Source of the DNA: Micromonospora sp. WMMD1082
GTDB taxonomy: Bacteria; Actinomycetota; Actinomycetes; Mycobacteriales; Micromonosporaceae
Reading direction: 5' to 3'
DNA: 64,000 bases
Assembly: GCF_029626175.1 (NCBI RefSeq)
Contig: NZ_JARUBM010000002.1
Coordinates: 1,178,001 to 1,242,000 of the forward strand
Part shown: one piece after another, positions 8,141-16,580 of the stretch
Layout of the letters: the number at the start of each line of letters is the position of its first letter
How positions within the stretch are numbered: position 1 is the first letter of the stretch
Program-made: the position numbers and the translations under genes
The notes under the pieces: generated by a model
Database searches by the model: none
The model's input: only the letters and a program-made list of their open reading frames with translations
Told to the model about the DNA's origin: nothing

Positions 8141-8166
8141 TCTACTACGGGGGGTAGGATTTTGGG
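8141..8166 (+). promoter_or_regulatory. Candidate promoter/operator of the BlaI gene
   Basis: TAGGAT at 8155-8160 ends 6 nt before the GTG start, which predicts a leaderless transcript. The box overlaps CTACGGGGGGTAG inside TCTACTACGGGGGGTAGGAT, with CTA/TAG arms like the TACTAC-type sites used by BlaI/MecI repressors; autoregulation is therefore plausible. Confidence 0.45.
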
Positions 8167-8538
8167 GTGACTCGGTTGGGGGATCTTGAGCGTGCGGTGA
8201 TGGACGTGTTGTGGGACACGGTTCCCGCCACGTCGTCCGGAGTGACGGTGCGCGAGGTGGCCGACGCCCTGGACGGGCGGGAGCTGGCGTACACCACGGT
8301 GATGACGGTGCTGGACCGGCTGGCCGGCAAGGACATGGTGCAGCGCGAACGGGAGGGCCGGGCCTGGCGTTACCGCGCCGCGGCCAGCCGGGAGGCGTAC
8401 ATTGCCCAGCTCATGCTCGACGCGCTCGACCTCGGCGGCAGCCGGGACGCGGCACTGGTCCGGTTCGCCCGCTCGGTCACCGGCACCGAAGCGGACGTGC
8501 TGCGCGCCGCCCTGACCGACGAGGGCACGGAGCGGTAG
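8167..8538 (+). CDS. BlaI/MecI/CopY-family transcriptional regulator
   Basis: A 123-residue winged-helix repressor: LGDLERAVMDVLWD opens the DNA-binding domain, TVREVADAL and AYTTVMTVLDRLAGKDMV form the recognition region, and REGRAWRYRAAASREAYIAQLM leads to the dimerisation tail. It is followed 10 nt later by an M56 peptidase gene, the classical BlaI-BlaR1-like pairing in which the peptidase relieves repression. No beta-lactamase lies nearby; in actinobacteria such pairs often control respiration or stress genes, and cydABDC lies immediately downstream. Confidence 0.93.
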   Translation: MTRLGDLERAVMDVLWDTVPATSSGVTVREVADALDGRELAYTTVMTVLDRLAGKDMVQREREGRAWRYRAAASREAYIAQLMLDALDLGGSRDAALVRFARSVTGTEADVLRAALTDEGTER

Positions 8539-8548
8539 GGGCGACGCC

Positions 8549-9454
8549 GTGGCTCATCCCCTGCACTTCGCCGCCTCGATGCTGGCCTGCTGGCTGATCG
8601 CCCAGGTGCTGGCCCGCGCGACCTGGACGTGGCGCAGCCCTCGGGTGGCGATCCTCTGCTGGCAGGCGATCGGCCTCGGGGTCGGTCTCTCCGCGATGGG
8701 CCTGCCGATCGCGCTCGGGCTCGCGCCGTACCAGCGGGGCACCGGAAGCGCCCTGCTCGCGCTCGCGAACGACCTGTGGCACAGCACCCTGCCGGCGGGC
8801 CTCGGTGCCGCGCACCTGGGGCTGGTCGGCGTCGGGCTCGGCATCGGTGCGGTGCTGCTGACCACGACGGTACGCAGCATCCACGGCACGGTACGCGCCC
8901 AGCGCCGGCACCGGGACCTGCTCACGCTGGTGGCCCGGCGGGATCCCACCGTGCCCGGCGCGCTGGTGCTCGACCACCCGGGCGCGGCCGCGTACTGCCT
9001 GCCGGGGGTGAAGCCCCGGGTGGTGGTCAGCGCCGGCACGCTCAGCCTGCTCGACCGGGCCGAGTTGGCGGCGGTGCTGAGCCACGAGCGGGCGCACGCC
9101 CAGGAACGGCACGATCTGGTGCTGCTGCCGTTCACCGCGCTCTGCCGGGCACTGCCCTGGCTCCGCTGGGTCCGCGAGGCGCACGAGCGGGTCTCCCTGC
9201 TGGTCGAGATGCGCGCCGACGACAAGGCCCGCGAGCTGCACGCCGAGGCCCCGCTGGCCGGTGCGCTGCGCCGGTTCGCCGCCGCCGGCAACCGGATCAC
9301 CCCGGCGGGCGCGCTCGGCCTGGGCGACCGGGACCTGGACGTACGGGTGCAGCGGCTGCTGGTCGCCGAACGCCCGCCCCGGCTGCTCGGCGCCGTCGCC
9401 CTTACCGTGACCACGACCGTGGCCGCCCTGCCCGTCTCGCTCTTCCTGAGCTGA
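8549..9454 (+). CDS. M56-family membrane metallopeptidase (BlaR1/HtpX-like)
   Basis: A 301-residue integral membrane zinc peptidase. The zinc motif is HERAH (in LSHERAHAQERHD, about residue 180), followed by a conserved EMRADDKARELH that supplies the third ligand. Hydrophobic segments lie at about residues 5-25, 35-60, 80-110 and at the C-terminal end. Start GTG at 8549 follows the BlaI stop by 10 nt, with GGAGCGG upstream. Its presumed role is to inactivate the partner repressor. It lacks the extracellular penicillin-binding domain of true BlaR1, so its signal is unknown. Confidence 0.9.
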   Translation: MAHPLHFAASMLACWLIAQVLARATWTWRSPRVAILCWQAIGLGVGLSAMGLPIALGLAPYQRGTGSALLALANDLWHSTLPAGLGAAHLGLVGVGLGIGAVLLTTTVRSIHGTVRAQRRHRDLLTLVARRDPTVPGALVLDHPGAAAYCLPGVKPRVVVSAGTLSLLDRAELAAVLSHERAHAQERHDLVLLPFTALCRALPWLRWVREAHERVSLLVEMRADDKARELHAEAPLAGALRRFAAAGNRITPAGALGLGDRDLDVRVQRLLVAERPPRLLGAVALTVTTTVAALPVSLFLS

Positions 9455-9529
9455 CCCTGAGCTGATCCGGAAGCTGACCCCTGAGCTGATCCGCGCCATC
9501 GCGCGGGACCGCCCGGCCGGGCGCACATA

Positions 9530-9561
9530 GGTAGCGTCTCTACGTGTAGCCTCGCTACCAT
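9530..9561 (+). promoter_or_regulatory. cydA promoter with dyad operator shared with padR
   Basis: GGTAGCG (9530-9536) and CGCTACC (9553-9559) form an inverted repeat enclosing CTACGTGTAG (9540-9549). The segment GTAGCGTCTCTACGT (9531-9545) recurs exactly, on the other strand, at 16434-16448 just before the padR start. TACCAT at 9556-9561 is a likely -10 box. AGGAGA lies 10 nt before the cydA ATG. Confidence 0.65.
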
Positions 9562-9591
9562 CATCGGTCCCCGTCCCAGGAGAGCCGACAC

Positions 9592-10845
9592 ATGGACACC
9601 CTGCTCCTCGCCCGCCTGCAGTTCGCCGCCACCGCCTCGGTCCACTTCCTCTTCGTGGCCGTCACGCTCGGCCTGGTCACGCTGCTGGTCGGGTTGCAGA
9701 CCGCCTGGGTGATCACCGGCAACCCGCGCTGGGAGCGGCTGACCCGGTTCTGGGGCCAGCTCTACGTGATCAACTACGTGCTCGGGATCGCCACCGGCAT
9801 CGTGATGGAGTTCCAGTTCGGACTGAACTGGAGCGGGTTGTCGCGCTACGTCGGCAACGTCTTCGGCGCCCCGCTGGCGATCGAGACCCTGGTCGCCTTC
9901 TTCCTCGAATCGACCTTCCTCGGCATGTGGATCTTCGGGTGGCACCGGCTGCGCCGGGGCGTACACCTCGCGCTGCTCTACGGCGTCGCGCTGACCGCGT
10001 ACGCCTCGGCGTTCTGGATCATGGTGGCCAACTCCTGGCTACAGAACCCGGTCGGCTACGAGGTACGCGACGGCGTCGCCCACCTGACCGAATTCCCGGC
10101 GCTGCTGAGCAACCCCGCGCTGGGCATGGCGTTCGGGCACGTGGTGTCGGCGGCCCTGCTCACCGGCGGCCTGCTGATGGCCGCGATCAGCGCCTGGCAC
10201 CTGAACCGCCGCACCACCGACTACGCGCTGTTCCGCACCTCGCTGCGGATCGGGCTGGTCACCGCCGCGCTGGCGATCACCCTCGTGCAGGGGTTCGGCT
10301 TCGCCCAGTTCGGGCCGGTCGGCGCCGTGCAGCCCACCAAGTTCGGCGGCAACCCGGCGGCCGATGCCCTGGTCGCCGACTGGACCGCCCGCTACGGTCC
10401 CGGCGACTACCTGCCCCCGGTGCTGTCCAACGTCGGGCTCGGCTTCATGATCCTCATCGGTTTCGGCCTCGGCCTGCTCTGGCTGCTCGTCCCGCTGCTC
10501 CGGCGGGACTGGATCATCCGGCTCCGGTTCCCGCTCTGGCTGCTGATGCTCACCCTGCCGCTGCCGTTCGTGGCCCTGATCCTCGGCTGGATCGCCCGCG
10601 AGGTCGGCCGTCACCCCTGGGTGGCGTACGGGCTACTGCCGGTGGAGCAGGCGGTCTCGCCGATCAGCCCCTGGTTGATGGCGACCTCGCTGACCGGCTT
10701 CACCCTGCTGCTCGGCACGCTCGCCGTCACCAACTGGGTGCTGCTGGCCCGGCACGCCGCCCGGGGCGCCGCCGATCCCACCCTCGGCCGCCCGCCGGCC
10801 CAGCCGCCGGCCGACGACCCCCGCCCCGAGCCCGCCTTCGTCTGA
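9592..10845 (+). CDS. cydA: Cytochrome bd ubiquinol oxidase subunit I
   Basis: Membrane quinol oxidase subunit that carries the b- and d-type haems and reduces oxygen to water at low oxygen tension. The 417 residues form about nine membrane segments. Visible features are the haem-ligand histidine region VHFLFVAVTLG near residue 20, the GRHPW motif (GWIAREVGRHPW) near 340, and KFGG of the quinol loop region. The short length indicates the short-Q-loop class. It heads cydABDC; cydB follows 9 nt later. Confidence 0.97.
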   Translation: MDTLLLARLQFAATASVHFLFVAVTLGLVTLLVGLQTAWVITGNPRWERLTRFWGQLYVINYVLGIATGIVMEFQFGLNWSGLSRYVGNVFGAPLAIETLVAFFLESTFLGMWIFGWHRLRRGVHLALLYGVALTAYASAFWIMVANSWLQNPVGYEVRDGVAHLTEFPALLSNPALGMAFGHVVSAALLTGGLLMAAISAWHLNRRTTDYALFRTSLRIGLVTAALAITLVQGFGFAQFGPVGAVQPTKFGGNPAADALVADWTARYGPGDYLPPVLSNVGLGFMILIGFGLGLLWLLVPLLRRDWIIRLRFPLWLLMLTLPLPFVALILGWIAREVGRHPWVAYGLLPVEQAVSPISPWLMATSLTGFTLLLGTLAVTNWVLLARHAARGAADPTLGRPPAQPPADDPRPEPAFV

Positions 10846-10854
10846 GGAGCCGTG

Positions 10855-11862
10855 ATGGAACTCGCCTGGTACGCCCTGCTGGGCCTCTTCTTCGCCGGTT
10901 ACCTGGTGCTCGGCGGCTACGACTACGGCGTCGGCCTGCTGCTCGCCCGGGGCGCCGACGCACCCCGCCGGCGCGCCGCCCTCAACGCGGTCGGGCCGTT
11001 CTTCCTCGGCAACGAGGTGTGGCTGGTGGCCGCCGTCGGCATCCTGTTCGGCGCGTTCCCGGTGCTGGAGGGGGAACTGCTCGCCGGCAGCTACCCGGCC
11101 GTGGCCACCGCGCTGACCGGCGTGATCCTGGTGACCGCCGGGGTGCAGCTGCGCAGCCGTCCCAGCAGTCGGAGCGCCCGCGCCGGGTGGGACCGGGTGA
11201 TCGTGGTCGGCAGCCTGCTCGCCGCGCTCGGCTGGGGCGTGGTGCTCGCCGGGCTGTTGCAGGGCGTACCGCTGCGCGCCGACGGGCACGTCGCCGGGGT
11301 GACCCACCTGTTCACCCCGTTCGCGGCCGCCACCGGGCTGGCCCTGGTCGCCCTGGTCGCGGCGCACGGTGCGACCTTCCTCACGCTCCGGCTGCCCGCC
11401 GCCGAGGGCGACCGGCTCCGGCCGTTGGCCCGCCGGCTGCTGCTCACCGCGATCACCGCGGTCGGCGCGGCCACCATCGTCGGCCTGCTCTCCGACCGGG
11501 TACGCGCCGCCGCGCAGCGCCCGTCACTCGGCGTACTGCTGGGAATGCTCGTGGTGGTGGCCCTGTTGGCCGCGCGGGCGGCGCTCGGGCGGCGGCGATC
11601 CGGCGTGGCCTTCGCCGCCACCGCGGCGGCGCTTGCCCTGCCTGTGCTGCTGGTCGGGGCGACTCTCTGGCCCTACGTGCTGGTGTCGACCGTCGATCCG
11701 GCGGCGTCGCTGAGCGTCGCCGACGCGGCGGCGAGCGCACCAACCCTGCGCCTGCTGGGCTGGCTGGCGGTGCCACTCCTGCCGGCCCTACTAGGCTTCC
11801 AGGCGATGTGCTGGTGGATTTTCCGGGGACGGACCGACGGCGGGGCACCGGTGTACTGGTGA
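10855..11862 (+). CDS. cydB: Cytochrome bd oxidase subunit II
   Basis: Second membrane subunit of the bd oxidase, 335 residues with about eight membrane helices. The family motif GGYDYGVGLL is near residue 20 and FFLGNEVWLVAAVG near 55. I prefer the ATG at 10855, 6 nt after GAGGAG, over a GTG three bases upstream. Its stop overlaps the cydD start (GTGA), so subunit and exporter genes are tightly coupled. Confidence 0.96.
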   Translation: MELAWYALLGLFFAGYLVLGGYDYGVGLLLARGADAPRRRAALNAVGPFFLGNEVWLVAAVGILFGAFPVLEGELLAGSYPAVATALTGVILVTAGVQLRSRPSSRSARAGWDRVIVVGSLLAALGWGVVLAGLLQGVPLRADGHVAGVTHLFTPFAAATGLALVALVAAHGATFLTLRLPAAEGDRLRPLARRLLLTAITAVGAATIVGLLSDRVRAAAQRPSLGVLLGMLVVVALLAARAALGRRRSGVAFAATAAALALPVLLVGATLWPYVLVSTVDPAASLSVADAAASAPTLRLLGWLAVPLLPALLGFQAMCWWIFRGRTDGGAPVYW

Positions 11863-13532
11863 ACCGCCGCCCCTTCGACCCGCGGCTGCTGCGCCGGGTT
11901 CCTGCTGCCCGGCGCGACCTTGCCCTGCTCGCGTTCCTCGGCGTGCTCGCCGCCGGGCTCGTCGTGGCGCAGGCCACCGCCCTGGCCCTGCTGCTGGCCA
12001 CGGCGTTCACCGGGCAGCTGGACCGGCCCGCGTTGGCCGGTTTCGTGGCCGCCGTCGCGGCCCGCTCGCTGGTGGTCTGGGCGCAGGGTGCCGTGTCGGC
12101 GCGGGTGGCCGCCACGGTCAAGGCGGCGCTGCGGGCGGACCTGCTCGGCGCGGTCGCCCGGCACGGCCCCGGCTGGGTCGCCGGGCAGCGGGCCGGGCAG
12201 TTGGCCACACTCGCCGGTCGCGGGCTGGACGCGCTGGACGCCTACTTCACCGGCTACCTGCCGCAGCTCGTGCTGAGCGTCACCGTGCCCGTCGCGGTGC
12301 TGGGCCGGGTCTTCCTCGCCGACTGGAGTTCGGCGGTGATCATCGCGCTGACGCTGCCACTCATCCCGATCTTCGGTGCGCTGCTCGGTTGGCAGGCCCA
12401 GGCCGCCACCGAACGCCAGTGGCGGCGGCTGTCGCTGCTCGGCGGGCACTTCCTGGACATGGTGGCCGGGCTGCCTACGCTGCGCGCGTTCGGCCGCGCC
12501 CGAGCACAGACCGAAGCGGTGCGACGGATGGCCGACGGCCACCGGGTCGCCACCATGAAAACCCTGCGGATCGCCTTCCTCTCCGCGCTGGTGCTGGAAC
12601 TCGTGGCCACCCTGTCGGTGGCGCTGGTCGCGGTCCCGGTCGGTATCCGGCTGCTCGGCGGCGGGCTGGCCCTGCAGACCGCGCTGCTGGTGCTGCTGCT
12701 CACCCCGGAGGCGTACCTCCCCCTGCGGGCGGCCGGCAGCCGGTTCCACGCCAGCATGGAGGGGCTCACCGCGCTCGACGAGGCGCTCACCCTCTCCGGC
12801 TCGGCGCCACCGGCAGCGCCGCACCGCGCCGCCGTGCGACTTGACGGCCGCGACGAGATCCGCTTCGAGTCGGTGACCGTCGCGTACGAGCGCACCACGG
12901 CGCTGCGGGACGTCTCGCTGACCATCCGGCCCGGTGAACGGATCGCGATCATCGGGCCGAGCGGTGCCGGCAAGAGCACCCTGCTCGGCCTGCTGCTCGG
13001 CTTCGTGAGCCCGACCGCCGGGCGGGTCACCGTCGGTGGGGTCGACCTGGCCCACGCCGATCTCGACGGCTGGCGCCGGCAGCTGGCCTGGGTACCGCAG
13101 CGGGCCCACCTGTTCGCTGCGTCGCTGGCCGACAACATCCGGCTCGGCGCCCCCGACGCCCCTCCGGTCGCCCTCGCCGCCGCCGTCAATGCCGCCGCGC
13201 TCGACGACGTGGTCGACGCCCTGCCCGACGGGCTGGACACCCGGCTCGGCGAACGGGGCCACGGCCTGTCCAGCGGGCAACGGCAGCGGGTGGCGCTGGC
13301 CCGGGCGTTCCTGCGGGACGCGCCGGTGGTGCTGCTCGACGAGCCGACCGCGCGACTCGACGCCGCCGCCGAGGCCGCGGTGCTGTCGGCCACCCGCCGG
13401 CTGGTCGCCGGCCGCACCGCGCTGCTGGTCGCCCACCGACCCGCGCTGCTGACCGACGCCGATCGCATCCTGCGGGTCGAGGACGGCCGGGTCACCGAGC
13501 TGACCCCAGCGCCGGCCGGGGAGGCGCGATGA
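11859..13532 (+). CDS. cydD: Thiol reductant ABC exporter subunit CydD
   Basis: Half-transporter with fused membrane and ATPase domains; with CydC it exports cysteine/glutathione-type thiols needed for bd oxidase assembly. The 557 residues have six membrane helices up to about 300, Walker A GPSGAGKST near 365, ABC signature LSSGQRQRVALARA near 470, and Walker B VVLLDEPTARLD. The GTG at 11859 overlaps the cydB stop; the long open frame upstream lies inside cydA/cydB and is not used. Confidence 0.95.
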   Translation: MNRRPFDPRLLRRVPAARRDLALLAFLGVLAAGLVVAQATALALLLATAFTGQLDRPALAGFVAAVAARSLVVWAQGAVSARVAATVKAALRADLLGAVARHGPGWVAGQRAGQLATLAGRGLDALDAYFTGYLPQLVLSVTVPVAVLGRVFLADWSSAVIIALTLPLIPIFGALLGWQAQAATERQWRRLSLLGGHFLDMVAGLPTLRAFGRARAQTEAVRRMADGHRVATMKTLRIAFLSALVLELVATLSVALVAVPVGIRLLGGGLALQTALLVLLLTPEAYLPLRAAGSRFHASMEGLTALDEALTLSGSAPPAAPHRAAVRLDGRDEIRFESVTVAYERTTALRDVSLTIRPGERIAIIGPSGAGKSTLLGLLLGFVSPTAGRVTVGGVDLAHADLDGWRRQLAWVPQRAHLFAASLADNIRLGAPDAPPVALAAAVNAAALDDVVDALPDGLDTRLGERGHGLSSGQRQRVALARAFLRDAPVVLLDEPTARLDAAAEAAVLSATRRLVAGRTALLVAHRPALLTDADRILRVEDGRVTELTPAPAGEAR

Positions 13533-15349
13533 GACACCCTTCGTCGGCCACGGGCGCCGGCCTCGCACCCGAGCTGACCGTGCTGCGGCTGGCCCGGCCG
13601 TACCTGAGGCGCCTGGTCGGCGCCGGCCTGCTCGCCGCGGCCACCGAGTTCGCCGGGCTGGCCCTGATGGCCACCGCGACGTGGCTGCTGATGACGGCGG
13701 CCGGTCAGCCCCCGTTGGACCGGCTCACCGTGGCGATCGTCGCGGTGCGCGCGCTGGCCGTCGGTCGGGGCGTGCTGCGCTACACCGAACGCCTCGCCGG
13801 GCACGACGCGGTGCTGCGCCTGGTCACCGACGTCCGGGCGCGGGTCTTCGGCACCCTGGCCGCCCGGCGCGGTGCCCCGCCTCGCAGCGGGGACGCGCTG
13901 AGCCGGCTGGTCTCCGACGTGGAGGCGGTGCAGGATCTGCTGCTGCGGGTGCTCGTCCCGGCCACCGCGGCCGGTCTGGTGGGCCTGCTGGCCGTCGGCC
14001 TGACCGCGCTCGTGTCGCCGCCCGCCGCGCTCGTGCTGGCCGCCGGGCTGCTGGTGGCCGGCCTGGTCCTGCCGGCGCTGGCCACCCTGCTGACCCGACG
14101 GGCCGCCGCCGAGGTGGCGCCGCTGCGGGGCGCGCTCGCCACCGACGCGGTCGATCTGACCCACGGCGCCGCCGACCTGGCCGCCTTCGGCGCCACCCGG
14201 GACGCGCTGGACGCGGCCGGGCATCGCGCCCGGCGGCTGGCCCGGCTGGAACGGCGGCTCGCCGCGCTCGGCTTCGCCGTCGACGCCGCCGGGGTGCTGG
14301 TGGCCGGGCTCACCGCCGGCGCGGTGGTGCTCGTCGCGCTGGGCGCCGGCGTGGACGGGGTGCTGGTCGGCGTCCTGGCGGTCGGCACGCTGGCGGCGGT
14401 GGAGATCGCCCTGGCGCTGGTCGGCGCCGCCCGGCAGTGGACCGGGCTGCGTTCCGGCCTGGCGCGGATCGCCCAGCTCCTGGAGGCCGCCCCGGGCCCC
14501 GGGCCCGCAGCCGACCGCGCCGCGCCCGCCCGGCCCGCCGACCCGGCCGAGGGCGCGGCGACCGCCGGGCCGCGCGAGGCGGCCGTCGCGCCGGCCGTAC
14601 GGTTCGACGGGGTGACCGTCCGCTACCGGCCCGGCGCCCCCGCCGCGCTCGACGGGTTCGACCTCGACCTGCCGCCGGGTAGCCGGACGGCGGTCGTCGG
14701 CCCGAGCGGGGCGGGCAAGAGCACGTTGGCCGCCGTCCTGACCGGCGCGGTACGCCCCGACCATGGCCGGGTCACCCTGAGCGGGCGGGACGTGTCGGCG
14801 TATCCACCCGACGAACTGCCCGGGCTGGTCGGTGGGCTGCTCGCCGAGGCGTACGTCTTTCACGCCACGGTGCGGGAGAATGTGCTGCTCGGCCGCCCGG
14901 GTGCGGACGAGGGGGCGCTGGCCGCCGCGACCACCGCGGCCGGGCTGACGGACTGGGTCCGGGCCCAGCCGGACGGCTGGGACACGGTGGTCGGCGAGGA
15001 GGGCGGGCAGCTCTCCGGCGGTCAGCGGCAGCGGCTCGCGCTCGCCCGCGCCCTGCTCGCCGCGCCCGGGGTGCTGGTGCTCGACGAGCCGACCGAGGGT
15101 CTCGACCCGGTCGCGGCCGACGAGGTGCTCGCCGCCACGCTGGCCGCGACCCCCGCCTGGCACTCGGTACTGCTGATCACCCATCGACTCAGCGGCCTCG
15201 CCGCGCTCGACGAGATCCTGGTGCTGGACGCCGGCCGGGTCGTCCAGCGCGGCCGGCATACGGAGTTGGTCTCGACGCCGGGCTGGTACCGCGAGCAGTG
15301 GGTGCTGCAGCAGGCCGCCGAGCACGGCTACCTCGCCCTGTCTCCCTGA
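13529..15349 (+). CDS. cydC: Thiol reductant ABC exporter subunit CydC
   Basis: Partner of CydD; 606 residues. The membrane domain covers about 20-310, then an Ala/Pro-rich linker (PAPARPADPAEGAATAG) leads to the ATPase with Walker A GPSGAGKST, signature LSGGQRQRLALARALL and Walker B VLVLDEPTEGLD. Start ATG overlaps the cydD stop by 4 nt. It ends the cyd operon. Confidence 0.95.
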   Translation: MRHPSSATGAGLAPELTVLRLARPYLRRLVGAGLLAAATEFAGLALMATATWLLMTAAGQPPLDRLTVAIVAVRALAVGRGVLRYTERLAGHDAVLRLVTDVRARVFGTLAARRGAPPRSGDALSRLVSDVEAVQDLLLRVLVPATAAGLVGLLAVGLTALVSPPAALVLAAGLLVAGLVLPALATLLTRRAAAEVAPLRGALATDAVDLTHGAADLAAFGATRDALDAAGHRARRLARLERRLAALGFAVDAAGVLVAGLTAGAVVLVALGAGVDGVLVGVLAVGTLAAVEIALALVGAARQWTGLRSGLARIAQLLEAAPGPGPAADRAAPARPADPAEGAATAGPREAAVAPAVRFDGVTVRYRPGAPAALDGFDLDLPPGSRTAVVGPSGAGKSTLAAVLTGAVRPDHGRVTLSGRDVSAYPPDELPGLVGGLLAEAYVFHATVRENVLLGRPGADEGALAAATTAAGLTDWVRAQPDGWDTVVGEEGGQLSGGQRQRLALARALLAAPGVLVLDEPTEGLDPVAADEVLAATLAATPAWHSVLLITHRLSGLAALDEILVLDAGRVVQRGRHTELVSTPGWYREQWVLQQAAEHGYLALSP

Positions 15350-15415
15350 CCCCTCGGGGGCGGCTCCGGGATGTCCCCGACGCCGGGGCACCGCCGCGCA
15401 TGGCAGGGTGGGGGC

Positions 15416-16087
15416 ATGCCGGTCGGGGATGACGTGTTGGTCGAGGAGCACCTGCGGCAACTCGCCGGTCGGCTCCGTGGGCCGCGCCGGCTGCGCGCCG
15501 ACCTGATGACCGAGGCACGGCACGGGCTGCTCGACGCCGTCGAGGCGTACCGGGACAGCGGCCTGCCCGCCCGCGAGGCGTCCCGGCAGGCGGTCGCCGA
15601 GTTCGGTACGCCGGACCAGCTCGCCCCGGCTTACCAGGCCGAGTTGGCGGTGGCGGCGCTGCGCGGGCTGTCGCTGCGGGTGGGCGCCTTCGCCGCGGCC
15701 GCCTCCGTGGCCGGCGATCTGACCTGGCGCGGATCGACGTGGAGTGCCGGTCCCCGACCGCCGGACGGCTACCTGCTGTTGTCGCAGTCGGTGGAGTGGA
15801 TCTGGGCCGGTGCGTTCCTGCTCGGCCTGGCCGGGCTGCTGCTCGTGACGGCCACCGCGCGCTCGGCCAGCCCCGCGTTGACCGGCCTGGCACGCACGGT
15901 GGGCACCGCGCTGACCGGTGCCGCCGTCCTGGGCGCGCTGGCCGGCGCGGGGCTGTTCACCTGGTCGTTCCTGCTCTGGGACGCGGCTCTCACCTGGCCG
16001 CCGATGGTCATCGGCATGGTCGCCGCCACCGCCGCCCACGTCTGGGTGGGGCGGGCCGCCCGCGTCTGGCTGCTGGCGACCCGCTGA
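15416..16087 (+). CDS. Permease-prefix-domain membrane protein
   Basis: A 223-residue protein: a soluble N-terminal part (LVEEHLRQLAGRLRGPRRLRADLMTEARHGLLDAVEAYRDSG, then ASRQAVAEFGTPDQLAPAYQ) of the type found ahead of membrane domains in proteins encoded next to PadR regulators, followed by four hydrophobic segments from about 80 to 215. ATG at 15416 follows a GGTGGGGG ribosome site. It ends 5 nt from the convergent padR gene. Function unknown; probably a membrane protein under PadR control. Confidence 0.85.
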   Translation: MPVGDDVLVEEHLRQLAGRLRGPRRLRADLMTEARHGLLDAVEAYRDSGLPAREASRQAVAEFGTPDQLAPAYQAELAVAALRGLSLRVGAFAAAASVAGDLTWRGSTWSAGPRPPDGYLLLSQSVEWIWAGAFLLGLAGLLLVTATARSASPALTGLARTVGTALTGAAVLGALAGAGLFTWSFLLWDAALTWPPMVIGMVAATAAHVWVGRAARVWLLATR

Positions 16088-16091
16088 GGGG

Positions 16092-16433
16092 TCAGCCGGC
16101 CGTCGTGGGCGTGGCGCCCGGGTCCAGGAAGCGCCCGACCGTCGCGCTGAACTCACGCCACCCCGACCGCTGGTCGGCCAGCGCGCGCCGGCCCGCGTCG
16201 GTGAGTTCGTACGTCCGCCGTTCCCGGCCGTTGACGGTGCTCCAGGCGCTGGCCACGTGGCCGGCCCGCTCCAGTCGCCGCAGCGCCGGGTAGACCGTGC
16301 CGGTGGGCAGATCGAGCCGGCCGTCGCTGCGCGCCCGCAGTGCCTCGATGATGGCGTAGCCGTGCTGGGCGCCCCGTTCCAGCACGGCCAGGAGCAGGGC
16401 GTCGAGGTGTCCGTGCAGCGCCTGGGCGTTCAT
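16092..16433 (-). CDS. PadR-family transcriptional regulator
   Basis: A 113-residue winged-helix repressor: HLDALLLAVLERGAQHGYAIIEALRARS, then LPTGTVYPALRRLERAGHVAS as the recognition region and RRTYELTDAGRRAL as the wing. I set the start at the ATG at 16433 because the family begins about 10 residues before the first helix; the longer frame upstream is not conserved. The 15 bases directly before this ATG repeat the cydA promoter motif, so it probably represses itself and cydABDC, linking this gene to control of the oxidase. Confidence 0.92.
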   Translation of the reverse strand: MNAQALHGHLDALLLAVLERGAQHGYAIIEALRARSDGRLDLPTGTVYPALRRLERAGHVASAWSTVNGRERRTYELTDAGRRALADQRSGWREFSATVGRFLDPGATPTTAG

Positions 16434-16448
16434 ACGTAGAGACGCTAC
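16434..16448 (-). promoter_or_regulatory. padR operator matching the cydA promoter
   Basis: On the minus strand GTAGCGTCTCTACGT directly abuts the padR ATG and is identical to 9531-9545. TAGCGT within it lies 8 nt before the start and could double as a -10 box for a leaderless message, so a bound protein would block both transcription and autoregulate. Confidence 0.6.
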
Positions 16449-16580
16449 TTGTTGTCCGGGTGGTGGCGCCACCGGGGTGCGGCCACCGGTTACCCAGCGC
16501 AGCCAACTAGGGTATGTGCCCAGAGTCACTCACCGGCATCAACGCCGGCGGGTGGTAGCCCGACGCACCCGGAGGTCACC

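Noticed and set aside
12254..16156. Very long minus-strand open frame (about 1300 codons) opposite cydD/cydC
   Set aside because: It is the antisense shadow of high-GC genes; its translation is low-complexity Arg/Gly/Gln text, while the plus strand encodes conserved ABC motifs.
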